Source of the DNA: Hermatobates lingyangjiaoensis | Lineage: Eukaryota > Arthropoda > Insecta > Hemiptera > Hermatobatidae | Assembly: GCA_026182355.1 (NCBI GenBank) | Contig: JAPFBL010000255.1 | Coordinates: forward strand, 1,984,001 to 2,048,000 | Length of the DNA stretch: 64,000 nucleotides | Reading direction: 5' to 3' | Shown: piece by piece, positions 1 to 52,208 of the stretch | Position numbering within the stretch: position 1 is the first letter of the stretch | How the letters are laid out: the number at the start of each line of letters is the position of its first letter | The notes under the pieces: model-generated | What the model was told of the DNA's origin: nothing | What the model saw: the letters and a program-made list of their open reading frames with translations, nothing else | The model's database searches: none | Made by a program: the position numbers and the translations under genes

Positions 1-622
1 TTTCTGTTTGACAAAGCTCTAGAATAGATCTCCCCGACTGATCTAGGATTCCCAACATTGAAATGTCTGTACCATCAGTCCCTAAGACAAATAGGATATT
101 CTCGTCCACATGATTGACTAATCAAACATTTTTAAATTTTCGAAGGCTTTTTTCCCTACTTCATTTAAAAGAGCATTGGGAACATGAATTTGAGGTATAA
201 TTTGTCTAAAACATTTTAGGATTCACTTTGAAAATTTCTAGTTCAGACGTTTATCTGCTATCTTAGCAAGTTGGGTTATTATTTTTTTTTTAATTTATAG
301 CTCATTAAATTTATGTAAAAACATTTTCCTAACAAGGGCTTTAATAAGGTAAAGTACAAAATACTTGTGACCACTAGAACACCACCACCACAGAATACCA
401 AGAGGATAATCTAAAGAAATCCTTCCAGGTTTACGATTCCGTAATAAAACAAAGTTACGAATTCTTTCGTTGCCATGCAAATTTTTGATAACTCATCGAT
501 CAACTTGCTTGCCACCATTCTTTTTCTTAGAATGTTATGAAGAAAAATAGAATAGATTGAACCAATATCTTTTTTTTCCTGTAATTAAAACTTAAATGTC
601 AATTTAATTTCATATTTTTTAG
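1..622. other. intronic sequence left of the first mRpS9 exon
   Basis: AT-rich. No exon, RNA gene or repeat was recognised. Confidence 0.4.
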
Positions 623-39771
<39,149 letters not shown>

Positions 39772-39837
39772 TGGACTTTACATGATTAGTGTTTTGGTCA
39801 GTTTTAAACTTAACGTTTATTTAATACTTTTTTTGTA

Positions 39838-39843
39838 AATAAA
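39838..39843 (+). promoter_or_regulatory. poly(A) signal of mRpS9
   Basis: AATAAA 67 bp past the mRpS9 stop, followed by a T-rich stretch. No equally good signal lies between the TRPA stop and the mRpS9 exon at 39208, so the nested transcript could also end here. Confidence 0.6.
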
Positions 39844-40080
39844 AGAATATTATGCTTTTTTCAAATTATTTGTTCCTAACTGATAATTTACTATTTCTGA
39901 TTTTTTTTTAATATTTTACTTTCTGCTATGAGAAAAAAAAATTGTTTTGAATTTCAAGAAAATATTAGATAATTTTTCGGAAAAAAATACTATGGTAACT
40001 TGCTCTTCACACTACTCGAATAATAAACTAATTAGAGAGAAGGGAATATCATTAAGAAAATTATATTATATAAAAACTAT

Positions 40081-40086
40081 TTTATT
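40081..40086 (-). promoter_or_regulatory. poly(A) signal of RARS2
   Basis: AATAAA on the - strand 35 bp past the RARS2 stop. It faces the mRpS9 signal at 39838-39843, leaving about 240 bp between the two convergent 3' ends. Confidence 0.55.
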
Positions 40087-40120
40087 ATTCAACTGTATTT
40101 GAGGAAATTAAAAAAACAAT

Positions 40121-40271
40121 CTACATTTCATTTAGTGGTTTCAAACCTAATATCAGCATTCCTTTCTGCAAAACCATCCTTGCAGTGTGAAACACAAGCA
40201 GCCTCTGTTCAGCTATATCAGTCGGTTCCCCTTTTATTCGTACATTCTTTAGAGCTTTATTTATTGACCTC
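40121..40271 (-). CDS. RARS2: RARS2 terminal exon
   Basis: 151 nt after TGATTTCAG. It ends VLQKGMLILGLKPLNEM-stop, the conserved ArgRS C-terminus (family: GMKLLGITPVCRM). Confidence 0.95.
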
Positions 40272-43200
40272 CTGAAATCATTTTCAACGTTGATATATCA
40301 TATAAGACCATGAAAAATGTTTCCTTATTTCAGATTTAGAAATATTTATTTTACAATAATCAATAAAAGTATATTATTTATTATTGTTGAAGTTATAAAA
40401 TCACTAGATGAGAGATCTCGAAGAAAAATTTGAAATGGTCCACTCTCCAGCCACCCATTCTCAGAAATAATGAAAATTGATTTTTTAAATTTATTTAACA
40501 AATATAGATCCTATATTTTTTCAGTTATAATAATTGTAATTGACATATTTCTTTAGAACAATTGCCTAATATTTGGTAGGTATATTTCTAATGAAATCAA
40601 AACAACATAATAATTTAAATCCTATGGTTAGCAAATAAAATTTGTAATTAGAAAATCGGACAAGATTCTATAACTAATAATCACACCTCTCATAGAAATA
40701 TATTATTGATAAAATTGTTAAAAGTAATCAAAGAAACGGAGATGTCATCTGATGGATTTTCAATGGGTGAATTAGATATCAGGTACTTAATTAGATACTC
40801 AATTTGTATTATCATTTAATAACGAGGTAATAATACTATAAATTTTATTTTAAATTATCTTAGTGGTTATATTTTTGTAGTGAATATCTTAAAATTTAAG
40901 TTATTTTAATTGATAATAAGTACTGATTTTATTTTATAATTTTAAAAAGATGTTTACTGTGACACATAGATAGAAAATTAACAAAGGACTCACTTTTTAA
41001 TATTTCGACCGTTATGGCTGTTGTCCACAGGAGAACAAGTGAATTAAGGGAGGGACGACAGTCAACTGAAGAATTCTCTGGTTAGGGGGCTAAAGCAGAG
41101 CTGCCGCGAAGGCTGTCATATGTTTACTGCTCCTTATAGTACTCTTATATAATTTCGTGCTATAAAAACAACGAAATATCTATAATAAACTGTAAGAAAG
41201 CAGTAATAATAATTTACTGATAAAATCAGTAATTATTATCAATTAAAATAACTTAAATTTTTAAGATATTAACTATAAAAACATATAACCAGTAAGATCA
41301 TTTGAAAAAAATAAAGTGTGAGATTTAAATAAGACTAGAACCGGCTTTCCTCGAATGGATACGTTTTACAACTTCAAATGTTAAATAAAACATTTTTTAA
41401 GCAAAATGCCTTATGTTTCAGTATTCTACATATTATTGAGATGTGTTAGTTGTTGCTCTGCAGTTCTTATCTTCTAGTCGGACATAAACAATTTTTCAAG
41501 GCTTCTACTTGTTATCATTACACTATGAATTGCTGGTTTCATTTTGCTATGTTCATTTTTAATATTCTTAACAGAGCTTCCGTAGAGTTTTTCTTCCTTT
41601 GGGGGGGGGGGGGGCTCACCCTTTATACTTTCATGGCATAATGATTTTGGGATTTGGAAGATAAACAAAGGTCTTCCAAGTATGTGTTATTTAAATAAAT
41701 TTTTTTAATATTAGCTTCTGTGAGAAAATTTCCTTTCACTAACTATTGAGTATCAAAATTCAAACAAACAGTAGGTAAAGGAAAAAAGTATTATATGAAA
41801 ATATTAAATTTTTTTTATTATCTTTATGCTCTACATACAGTTAAGTAAAAAATAACCATGCATTTGGAAACTTATATAACGTTACGGGAAGTCAGGTCGA
41901 TGTACTTGTACAGTTTACTTTCAGAAATTCTACTCCATAAATGTTGACAATCTTGCTAAGACATTCCGTTTATCATAAGGTTGTTATTAGACCATGGAGC
42001 TGTGGTCTACAACCGGTGGGTCCCTACCCCAAGTGGGCCGCGAAAAGTTCAAATTATATATGTTTAAATCTAAAATAAAGGGCTAAATTAAATAAATAAT
42101 GTCTTAAAAATAAATTTTGGAAGAAACAAATCGAGAATAAATTTATCAACGAGATGTAATTAGGTACTAGTGATACTCTACTGCAAAATTAATTCGTTGT
42201 GGAGTCCTTCGTAACGTGCAAATTTCGTAATTAGAGACGCTTTTTTCTTGTAAATTCCCTGATCAGTTCAAAGCGCCGCAAATTTGGATATAATTCTTTT
42301 ATAAATTTATTTGTAGCCAACAAATAGTTCATATGAGATGTTTTTTACCTATGATGGATAACTTCATCCATACAAAATTCATTCATCATTCATTGAAAGC
42401 ACAAAAAGAGTTTGCCGACCTTTCATGTGATTCTACTTTTAAAATGGACTTATAAAAAAAGAACTGAAACTCTTTCACTTGTGTCGAAACAGAATGCAAA
42501 TATTGTCCGAACTAGTCATGGATACTCTTCTTCCTTTTGCCTTCACTTATTTGTGTGAAAAAGCTTTTACGGTATTGACTTTTATTAATCAAAACTGGAA
42601 GACATCGAAATGGTGTTAAGATCTGCCATAATTTAAATATAACCAAGATTCGATTTTTTATGTCAAAATATGCAGGCACAGCAATCTCCTTAAAGTTACT
42701 GTTGATCAAAATTTTAATATCCCCTGTCTTATTAGTGCTTAATTTTATTTGTGTTTTCACCAAGGGGTCACAAATAACTGGTCGTCAAAATGGGTCGTGT
42801 TGTATAAAAGGTTGAAGACTCCTGCCATAGAGGCTATTGGCATAACTTTGGAAACATTCTTAGATTGTAATACGAACATTTCTTGTAAATTTTCCTCTAT
42901 AATCCACCAGTTTCTGAACTTGTCAATTATTTAGAGTCTACTTGCTGTATTGAGTTTTAATGGTAAAGTACACGTTCTGAAACCAGTAGAATAAAGAAAA
43001 CAAATTTAAAAAGAATTATAAGATTATATACTAATCATGCCATAAAAGCCTGCGGATGTAGGCTCATTTTTCTACTAATATTTTTCCTGTAGTGATTTTA
43101 CAACTTCAAAAATACATAAATACTTGTAAGTTGATCTAATCCTTATTCAGCAATTATTTCTTATTTTATTACGGAAGTAATTTAAGTTTTTTTTTACAAA

Positions 43201-46200
43201 ATAACATTCTTGTGTCATTTATTAGGTGGTAAATATTTGTTACCATGTTTAAGGATACTTACATTAAACGAAATAAATAACTAACGACGTAAGATGACTC
43301 AAGATCTCGCTCTGCATTATCCATGACTTGGTCAAACCTGAATAGAAAAATTATATTTGTTAAATCAGTGAAATTTATTATAAGTTATAAAGTAAATGTA
43401 TACATATATATAACCTATTAGATAAAACGATTCTACGAACTGAATAAACTAGAATTTTCAAAAGAACTTGTAGTAAGTTTCAGTGATTTCTTTTCTGTGT
43501 GTTCTTTTGAAATTCTAGTTTATAATATATATATATAAATTAATATGAGTACAGGTAGAAATAAAGAAAGACTAGCACTTAGAGACTTATTTTCGGTTTA
43601 ATCCCAGAGGTGTTTTGAAACTCTTTCGAACCAACTTGACTGTTACTGCATTGGGTCTCTCTCTGTCTATTCATTCTCCTGATGACGGTTGAAAGCGAAA
43701 ATTAGGAGTGTACCGTGTTATTATTTCTTTATTTGTACTCATGATGTGCAATTATGAACTTATTGATAAATATGTACTTATGAACTATTGGTTTCCGTTT
43801 TAGATCAATTTCTTATTGATCAATGTATTTATATATGTTCAAACACTAGAAACAGTCCATATTGTACACATGTATTTAAAAACATATTACATTACGCTTC
43901 ATTAATTTTTTTAAGGTTTTTTGAGTCATCTAATTTTTCTCATAAATTTATAAATAAATAAAAAGCTCATCTAAGTTTATTTTTGTAAATGAATCAATGT
44001 TTGTTCATCAACGAAATATTTCGGTCAAATAATATCATAATTGGAATTTTTGGGGTTACAACGTAGTTGATGTCAACTAGTTAAATTGAAATCAACTTAA
44101 TTTGTTTTAATAACTTAAAGATAACTACAAAACTAAGTTACAGCATTACATTGAAGTTGCAAGTAAAGCGGTTGCAGTTCACTGAAGGTTTATGTTCTGA
44201 CTAAATTTTCTCCACAGGGATTCAGTCTTTAATTGTCTCTATTTTTTCTTGGCTAATTTGAATTGGTATTCATTTCTGTTTTTTGTTGTGTGAAATTCCC
44301 AAATGATGTTAAGAAATTACTGAAATTTTATTTTTGATAAATGCCAATATACATAGAGGATGCACAGTTCATTTTTCATTAACAAGAACTAACAGGAGAC
44401 TTTGTTTCCCTTTATACTGAACTGCTAGGTTCCTTCTTATTGCTTCAGCTGATTCTATTTTTGATTCTAGTTATCCGTTTTATCTGATTTATTCAGTCTC
44501 CTAGGCAGGAATCCACCAGTGATGAAATAAAAAAGTGGAAGTGACACACTACTGTCGTTCTTTGAATTACGCTCGTCGGTGTATTGCACTGGACTTGAAC
44601 TTCACAGAGTATTTAATTTGCTGTTTGGTGTCCGACCGGGGATTGTTACTGCTGTTACTAGTAACAGTATTGGAAGGTTTGACATTTCTTCAGGCTATTG
44701 CTTGTATGAAACTCTCTAAACTCTTCAGTGTTATTTCGCTTAAAGTCAGCTATCAAGCCAAAATCAGCAATAGTAGTAAATCTCTACGCAAAAAAGTATA
44801 AGCCCTGTGTCAATTCAGTTATTTCAAGGTGGTCTGTGCTACGTGCACTCTCATAGTACACGACGGTCACTTCTCTGCCCAGGAGACTGAATAGGGCAGA
44901 TTGCATAAAACGGACTCTACAACCAATAACAGAATAAATCAGCATCCCAAACAATAAAAAATGTCTGAGTGGTCAATACTAACTTTTTATGTTAGTAAAA
45001 GTATTATGAAACTCATTGAAAATCGCTTTAATTAATTAATTTACTGTAATTAAATTTACTACAAATTTAATTACAAAAATAATAATTATTATTATTGTAG
45101 CTGTCGTTGTCGTAGGGTAAGCATATCATAAAATCTGTAGCAAAAGTATGATCCATCTCATTGGCAATAAATTTAACGAGTTGTTTTATTTTAATCTGGC
45201 TTATCTCCATTTTGTCAATTGTAATGCTAATGCAATCATTATTGTAGCAGAATCTGACAACTGACTACTTGTGCAACTTACCAGTTGTACTTTTTAATGT
45301 AATGCTTATTCTTCGAATATTAATAACATTTATATCATGCTATTAGGATATTACCTAATACCAAATTTAAATCTTACAGGATCACCAGAAAGGTCAGTTA
45401 CAATTAATATCAGTTTCGGAATTAAGTTCAGAAAATACTTTTCCTTGATACTAAAATGAACAAAAATTAATATTAGATGTAGATCTTTTTGGGTTTGTGA
45501 AATCTTATCTTCGGGGATGAATCGTAATAATTGAAATATGAATTGAATCATATTAATTGACGAATGAGGAATCGACCCTTCCGTTCTATATTACAAAACG
45601 GATATTAATTTTAAGCTAATTCCTCAAGTTGGCAATAAGTTTGATATTATGTTTACTTATAGTAAAGCTGAGGGTAGGCCACTACAGATTTTTTTATTTG
45701 AGTAATCGAATAAATTCAGCACCTGCTTTTGGTTGTATTCCACAAATTATTATAAACATAAATAAGTAAATAAACAATATTTATGTACATATATACTATA
45801 TCATTATCTATAAATAGTGGTAAAATTCAATAGATGTTGAAGTATGTGCATACCTTGCTATTATTAATATTAATTCTGACAAGGGTTCTGAAATCAGATC
45901 TGGGTTTACTTCAGATGGTATAGATACTCCAGATCTCTTCTCCAAACTCCATAGTCTACTGTGAGTGTATTGAAGTTTCACTCCTGAGTCGCCTGTACTC
46001 TAAAAACAAGTATAGTTACTAATAATACAAAAACATTTCATAATCGTAATTAGTTTATATAATTTTAGCCAGACAAACTTCACTCCCTACGGCAATAATA
46101 TTATTTACCCTATCTTATCTATTAATTGAAATCCAAAGTATATGAATAAACCTGTAATGCAATATCCCAGTCGAACTTGAAATCTTTCATTCTCCTTTGT

Positions 46201-48498
46201 TTGAGCAGGTAGATTAATAATGTGGATAAAGCCAAGATTTCTGTAGTTTTGTTTGATGTATCTCTTGTATCTACAATTAAGAACTTCATTGAAATGTATA
46301 GAACTATAATACTTTATAGTAAACTGTTCAAGCACTTACTTATTGATAGCTCTTGTTGTTTTTCCATTTTTTCTATGGTAATATTAAGAATGTCAGAGAG
46401 AAATATACCAGTACCCTGTCTGGTGCTCATGCCCACAATCCTGCCAAATTTTACGTGGTCCACTATATCCTTTCCTAATATTTGGCTAGTAACTTTTCTT
46501 ACCAGTTCAATATGATTTTCCTGACTTTTATCAATTACATATTTCATTGAATCACATTTGTATCTTTCGCATCTATCTAAAGCTGCTGCTATATCGCGAC
46601 TTAGATACAAGGAAGTGCCATCTTTTTTTACTAGAGGAATCACATTATCCCCCTGATTTACAACCTAATAACAAATTGAATATATTCAAAAACTGATTAG
46701 GGACACTAAGTTTACAATTATATAATAAAATTACCAACTGTCCATCAACTTCTTCAGCAATTTTTTTTGTTTTCAATATCTCTAGACAATTAAGTAGTTT
46801 TTCCCCTGTATAAGAAGACTCCCAAGAATATTCATCAAACTTTATTCCTAAAATTTGGTAAGTTTCCTTCAGATGTTTCACAGTAAGATTCCTTATTTGT
46901 TCCCATACTTGATTAGTTTCAGAACTATTGTTTTTCTCCATGGAAGCACTCACTTCTTTTGCCAGACTTTCAAGAGATACATCTTTATTTGCTGTTACAT
47001 AGGCATTATTAATTATTCTCAAAGGGTCGCCTTCAAAATTTGATAAGTCAATGTTTAACTTGTCTAAACCAACTTTAATAAAACCAAACTGGGTACCCCA
47101 ATCTCCCAGGTAATTCATTCTTGTAATATTATTGGTCTGTTCAAGAATGTTTGAAACAAAACTGCCAACAACTGTGGATCGCAGATGTCCCATGTGAAAA
47201 GGTTTAGCAATATTTGGAGAACTAAAAGCAAATAACATAATAAACGTTAATAAATGTATTACTCAATGAAATTATCATGTTCTACATCATTAATATTATT
47301 AGAATTTATGGCATATTTAATTTCATTTGGAGGAAATGGATAATTAAAAAAGTTACCATTACTGGGGTGGTAATAAATTTTTATTTAATTAGAAGAATAT
47401 ATTGTTTAGAAATAGTTGGGCTTAATATACATATATTGGGTCAATGCTAGGTGTTACATAAAACTTTATTGGATGAAGTAATTCTAAAGTTAATATAAAA
47501 AAAAATTATTTATTCTTTAGGGCAAAGAACAAATGAAAAAAGGACTGAGTATCCTTCATAATTGCATAAATACTAAATAAAAGTATTTGATTCAGAAGAA
47601 TTGAGTTAAATAAATACTAATTTGCATCATAACTTTCACCACAGAATAAATTATTAGTTAAAATGTATGTACACAAGTTTGATATATCCATAAAGAAAAT
47701 AAATCTTACATGTAATTACAAAGAAATCAGTTATTGTGATTGTATTTCGTAAGGAACATTTAAAAGAGGAAGTATAAAACAGTTTTTCAGAAGTAAAAGC
47801 ATTAGATTTTTTTATTAAAACAATTTTGTATTTTATTTTTTTATTCAATCTTCGTTATGGATAATATTTCATTAAAAATAAATTAACATATTGGTTGAAG
47901 TAATGTTATAAACAGTTTGAACCTAGCAGGATCAAGAAAAGATAGCAAATTCCATAGTGAAATAGAAACTTATTTACTAAGTTTGTATTAATTAAGATTA
48001 ATAAGATTACCTTATTAACCTTATAAGGTTATATATATAATGGATGGATAATTATATATATACAATGGATTAGTATATTTTATTAAATAAAATATGTACT
48101 TTATTAATTGAAATCAATCCAGACATTTATTTTACCGTATCATTAATGGAGAGGTAATATCTGTAATAACATACACAATGCATCTACCTGAATTCGACTA
48201 AAATATTGCGCCTTTTAACTTCTGCAGCACTTCTTGATTGGCTAGTTAATAAAAGTTTGATAAATTCATTTCTATTTAACATAAATTCCACCATTCTATT
48301 CTTACTGTTAACTGAAATATTATGGATTATGGAATCAGGTTTCATATAAATGATTGGAGATAGGTCATTGTTCATAACAGATTCACACTCATCCAGAGGA
48401 GCTTCGAAAAAGTATGAACCTCCTTTGTCCTGTGAAATTGACAAAACTTTTGATAATCCATTGATGGACTTGCTTAATTGTTTACATTCCTGGGAAAC
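40121..48498 (-). CDS. RARS2: mitochondrial arginyl-tRNA synthetase (RARS2), gene span
   Basis: Class I synthetase that charges tRNA-Arg in the mitochondrial matrix. Exons in coding order: 48498-48188, 47221-46735, 46664-46340, 46270-46152, 45999-45854, 43337-43263, 40271-40121, giving about 537 residues. All phases close across GT-AG introns. The junction VEFS-SPNIAKPFHMGHLRS builds the HIGH signature (HMGH). The KMSKS position is the degenerate GMSTRQG, as in other RARS2-type enzymes, and RYxxxVMDxAERDLE-like to LILGLKPLNEM is the DALR anticodon-binding C-terminus. Human RARS2 has 578 residues; roughly 20-40 N-terminal residues including the presequence exon were not located upstream of 48498. 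It converges with mRpS9. Confidence 0.93.
40272..41990 (-). other. RARS2 last intron, distal part
   Basis: AT-rich. Contains a hammerhead-like motif at 40991-41033 and a G run near 41602. No gene. Confidence 0.45.
40991..41033 (-). ncRNA. degenerate hammerhead-like motif, AUAU family
   Basis: The GGUCGAAAUAUU strand is intact but the core reads CUGUGGA, and stem II is partly mismatched compared with the family (CGACCG/CGGUCG). Confidence 0.5.
42000..42824 (+). mobile_element. degenerate hAT transposon in RARS2 intron
   Basis: Ends CTGTGGTCTACAACC and (complement) CAGGAGTCTTCAACC form imperfect terminal inverted repeats, flanked by CCATGGAG (41992-41999) and CCATAGAG (42825-42832), an 8-bp duplication as hAT elements make. 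Inside, TYLCEKAFTVLTFINQNWKT and the following residues match the hAT dimerisation-domain C-terminus of ZBED/SCAND3-type transposases, with stops. The GGTGGG/TGGGTCG subterminal words are typical. Confidence 0.72.
43263..43337 (-). CDS. RARS2: RARS2 exon, DALR domain
   Basis: 75 nt, found by splicing in phase from 45854. It reads FDQVMDNAERDLESSYVVSY, matching the LLRFDEVL...HIVSYLLTL helix region of the family. GTAAGT donor. Confidence 0.9.
43338..45853 (-). other. RARS2 intron
   Basis: GT-AG intron with one hammerhead-like unit (43674-43709). Otherwise no feature seen. Confidence 0.5.
43674..43709 (+). ncRNA. hammerhead-like motif, AAUU family
   Basis: Core CUGAUGA, GAAA, palindrome AAUU, cleavage base A, partial stem I CUC/GAG. 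Stem II is short and mismatched. Confidence 0.5.
45854..45999 (-). CDS. RARS2: RARS2 exon, start of anticodon-binding domain
   Basis: 146 nt. It reads STGDSGVKLQYTHSRLWSLE (GDTGxxLQYTHARL in the family) and ends LILIIA plus two bases of Arg. Confidence 0.93.
46152..46270 (-). CDS. RARS2: RARS2 exon
   Basis: 119 nt, joined in phase 1 to the previous exon. It ends LLKQRRMKDFKFDWDIALQ, matching the KDYKFxWDR block before the DALR domain. Confidence 0.92.
46340..46664 (-). CDS. RARS2: RARS2 exon, KMSKS-equivalent region
   Basis: 325 nt. It carries KKDGTSLYLSRDIAAALDR and GRIVGMSTRQGTGIFLSDIL. MSTRQ replaces KMSKS, a known feature of animal mitochondrial ArgRS, so this is not evidence of inactivation. 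Confidence 0.96.
46735..47221 (-). CDS. RARS2: RARS2 exon, HIGH motif and catalytic fold
   Basis: 487 nt. It begins SPNIAKPFHMGHLRSTVVGS (HMGH is the ATP-binding HIGH motif) and includes NYLGDWGTQFGFIKVG, a universal ArgRS block. It ends VDGQL before GTAATT. Confidence 0.97.
47222..48187 (-). other. RARS2 intron
   Basis: GT-AG intron of 966 bp, very AT-rich, nothing else seen. Confidence 0.6.
48188..48498 (-). CDS. RARS2: RARS2 exon, N-terminal domain
   Basis: 311 nt after a CTTTCAG acceptor, entering in phase 0 and ending VEF plus two bases of Ser. It starts VSQECKQLSKSINGLSKVLS and corresponds to the additional N-terminal (Arg-tRNA D-loop binding) domain region. The preceding short exon with start codon and targeting sequence was not found. 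Confidence 0.85.
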
Positions 48499-51400
48499 CT
48501 GAAAGATGTATACAATTATATTATGAAATGTACAGTTCCATTATCTGTTCACTAGTAATTTTGAATCCCTGATATTAAAATGAAAATACGTATATTCAAT
48601 GAAAGAATAAATTTTCTTTTTTTTTGTATTGATAAAAATGAATTTTTATTCATATTGTGCCCCTTCTATAGAACATTTATAAAAAAATTTAAGATTGTTG
48701 TTCACCGAAGTAACATATTACCCTGTGTAGTAAGTGCTCTTTAATAACTGATAACATATTCATGTAAAGTAACCTTTCACTGTCTACATTTACTGAAATT
48801 TAACCTTCTCATAATTCAGTGTTTCCTTGTTACTTTTAATTCTAAAATCAATGAAGTTTAAGTAAAAATTAATTGGTTAAATCAATCGTGAAGTTTGAAT
48901 CATCATTAAAGTTGTTCCTTTAAAATAAGTGTCTGTCATGCTTTATACATGTCAATTGATAAAAAATTACAATCTAAAATCTGGTTAAAATTGTATTATG
49001 TATATGTAATTTGTTAAACAAAAACATTTTATATAATTCTGTTATAACAATTAGTCGAAAATAAATTTAAGTAAACCCATAAAATTTACTTCGAATCTTT
49101 TGTACAATATTTTTACAAATCATTAGCAATATTCGTTTCCAGGGCAGCTTATCTATTTTGTTTGTAGTTTAAATTTAATTACATTATGAATGTCCTAAAA
49201 CTGTATGATAGATAATGAAATATATTGTTTTCAAACGCCAAAGCAATACTGTGATGTGTTGGTAGCAGTGCAAGAGTTCATTATAGCTGTGGTATTTGTG
49301 GAAGCCATCTTGTGGGATATAATTGTGATTGTTTAGGTGTTCCGCAGTTTGCTAATTTCAGCACCTGGATTGATCAACAGAAACGCGTGAAAGGAATGAT
49401 TCTTCTCTTCAGTATGTATTAATAACTACTCTTGTTACGTTCTAATAAATTAATCTATACTGAATCTTTTGAGCTTCAATGCCCCGACTTCGACCGTGCA
49501 GCCGTACTATGCATTTAAAGCTTCTATTGCAGATAATGTAGTATTGGTTCTTTTAAAAACCTAATTAGTTTACGAATATAGGATATTTTATCTGATTGAT
49601 GGATTTTACTACTTATTTTCTTTGCAACGTTTTTTAAAATGGACGAGTTAGATGAGGGTAGGATATAAAGTGGGATATTTAATGTAGTGACATTTTTTCT
49701 TGACTGATATTTACTCATAGATGTTGATTGGCTAAGTGATTAATTGTCATGTATAGAAGAGGTAATATTGTCTTCATGCCATCATTAAATAATGAGTATT
49801 TTGAAACTTTGAATAATAACTAATAACTTTGAATAATGAGTATTTTTATGCTTAATAAGTTAATATGCTCCATTAGATACCAAAAACCAAAGGTTTTTTT
49901 TGATATAACACGGTTATTAAAAAGAAGTAATATGACATAGTAGGTTAAACGCCCATTGTATGAGGCTTGTATATAAGTAAGTTCTTGTGTATTAGGTGAT
50001 TTGTGAAAAAATGAATACTGTTTTTTTATTCTAAAAATAATTTAGGTACCCAAATTAATGTGGTAATGTAATCAGAAGGAATTTTATTAGGAGATTTCAG
50101 TTAAGGCCTAATTAGATACTAGCTGCGGAGTAACCTGTCTCAATAGAGCGTCACAGACTTCGGCTATTCATCAGACGGCTATTCACTCATGTGATGATTA
50201 CTATTCATAAACTTTTCTGCTAGATCTGTTTTAAACTAGATATATTGATTTTGCAAATATATTTTGTCTTTTCTGAAATATATTATTAATATTTGTAATA
50301 ATTATATTTGGATAATTTAAACACTTCCTATAGTAATACTCAGTTGTGCAATTTTCTTATTTGTCATATATGCATTGAGATACCCCAAGAATTTGAAATT
50401 TATATTTATTTTAATTGCTTAAGGATATTATTAGTTGTGTTGTTAGTTATATAGGTGTTACTTAGTAGTAGTTGTTCATATTTTGTCTCAATAATATCTG
50501 TAGCCGTCACCTTTAATGTTTATAAATATATTTTTGTCATGTTTATAATGTATTTTTTATACATTAATCTTCTTATACATGTGAGTGATACACATACATG
50601 CTAAAATTTTCAGCGAGGAAAATGTAATCGAAAAACTATTTTTTAGTCAGTAGAACATCTTTTTTTATATAGGTTTTTTGCCATTTACTAAGTTCTGTAT
50701 TATTTGATTAAGTTTAAAAAGAAAACATGATTTTTGTTGTGCACTTTTCCTTTTTTGTACTTACATTGTTTGTGTTGTCAAGTACACATTAGTCATTATT
50801 GATGTCATTCATGTGTTCTCGTATCATGTTTGTAGTGTAGATAATTCCTCATGTATGTTCAAAAATTACTCTTTAATAATCCTATATTATCTTATATATA
50901 TCATAGAAGTATAATGTATATATGGCGGTTTCTGTATATGGTGATATAGCTCTTGTGAATATTTAATTTTTCTATTTCATTACCAGTTAATTGGTTATAA
51001 CAAATAAATTATGAATGTTTTTCGGCTATTTAGATAAGTTTGTGGTATATACATTAATGATACGGTTGATGTAGTTTATTCTTCTGTACATCATTCCATC
51101 CTCAGGTTTATTAAGTTGAAAAAGAATTTATCATTAATGGTTTGTGAATTTTCTGTTTAATTGGTATAAATTATTTTTAATTCCTTCAACAGGAATAAAT
51201 AACGAACGTGCTCCTGTTTGCTAATATAATTAAATGTATCTAAAGTTTTATTATTCCTAACTATATTTTTTTTATCAATTAATTGTTCAAAAATACTATA
51301 TTCCAGAGTCTAAAATTCAGCTTTTTTTTTTGACAATGCAGTTGAAAGTATGAAGAAAATATCTATAAAAAAAGATCCAGGATGCTTAAAAATAATTAAT

Positions 51401-51895
51401 AAAGAAAAATATTGACCACCCTTACCATTCAAATGCAAAAAGTTCAAAAGACTGAAAATATAATTTCTGGATATCGATGTTACAGATGAATGTTATTTAA
51501 GTTGGACGTTTAAATTCGTAAACCCACTGAGATACAATAATTTATGGTTGATGTTTATGAATTTTTATACTGTTATCTAAGTAAAATATATTAACATTTT
51601 ATTTAAACCATAATTAAACGAAATCTTGTTTTATTTTGTGATATTTATTACTGTATAAATTACTAGTGATAATAATAGTGGTATATAGTTTTATACGTAA
51701 ATTATTATTAAAAGCTGAAGGTAACCTAAATAGCAATTCATAAAGTACAACTTATTTGTCAATACATCGGACCTTCTTCATCATTTATAATCATTAGGAG
51801 GAGAAATGTCATTTTGATCAACATAATATGTATATAACTAAAGTATATATATATATTAACTAATTTTTTAACTAATATTTATAACACTATTTGCC
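48499..51895. other. upstream region of RARS2
   Basis: Should contain the missing first RARS2 exon and promoter, but no short exon ending in phase 0 could be assigned. No repeats recognised. Confidence 0.4.
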
Positions 51896-51932
51896 TTTTT
51901 TTATCGAGGTTTTGTCTAGCTTCAATATAATA

Positions 51933-51972
51933 AGCCGACGTTTCGTCTATATTTGTAGACATCTTCAGGGCT
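51933..51972 (-). ncRNA. hammerhead-like motif, ACGU family
   Basis: Stem I AGCC/GGCU, core CUGAAGA, stem II GUCUA/UAGAC, GAAA, palindrome ACGU, cleavage after GUC. Complete by motif. Confidence 0.75.
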
Positions 51973-52168
51973 ATATCAATAAAGAATTTAATTACAATAA
52001 CATGAAAAGTAATTATATTACATTATTTACTGTGTGGCTGATTTGAACACAAACCGTTATGTAGTTGCTTTCTCACAATAGAAAAATACCAAGGTAATTA
52101 TGTATATTAATTAAATAATGTAGTATAATTACTTTACAAGTTATTGTAATTAAATTCTGTATTGATGT

Positions 52169-52208
52169 AGCCCTGAAGGTGTCTACAAATATTGACGAAA
52201 CGTCGGCT
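52169..52208 (+). ncRNA. hammerhead-like motif, ACGU family, damaged core
   Basis: Partner of 51933. The core reads CUGAAGG (A9 to G) and one stem II pair is lost. Stem I AGCC/GGCU and the palindrome are kept. Confidence 0.6.

Noticed and set aside
46443..46500. RARS2 as inactive because KMSKS is absent
   Set aside because: MSTRQ-type replacement is normal for mitochondrial arginyl-tRNA synthetases.
49220..49310. First RARS2 exon on the - strand (ATG with MASTNTTAIMNS)
   Set aside because: No GT donor in the required phase and no targeting-peptide character.
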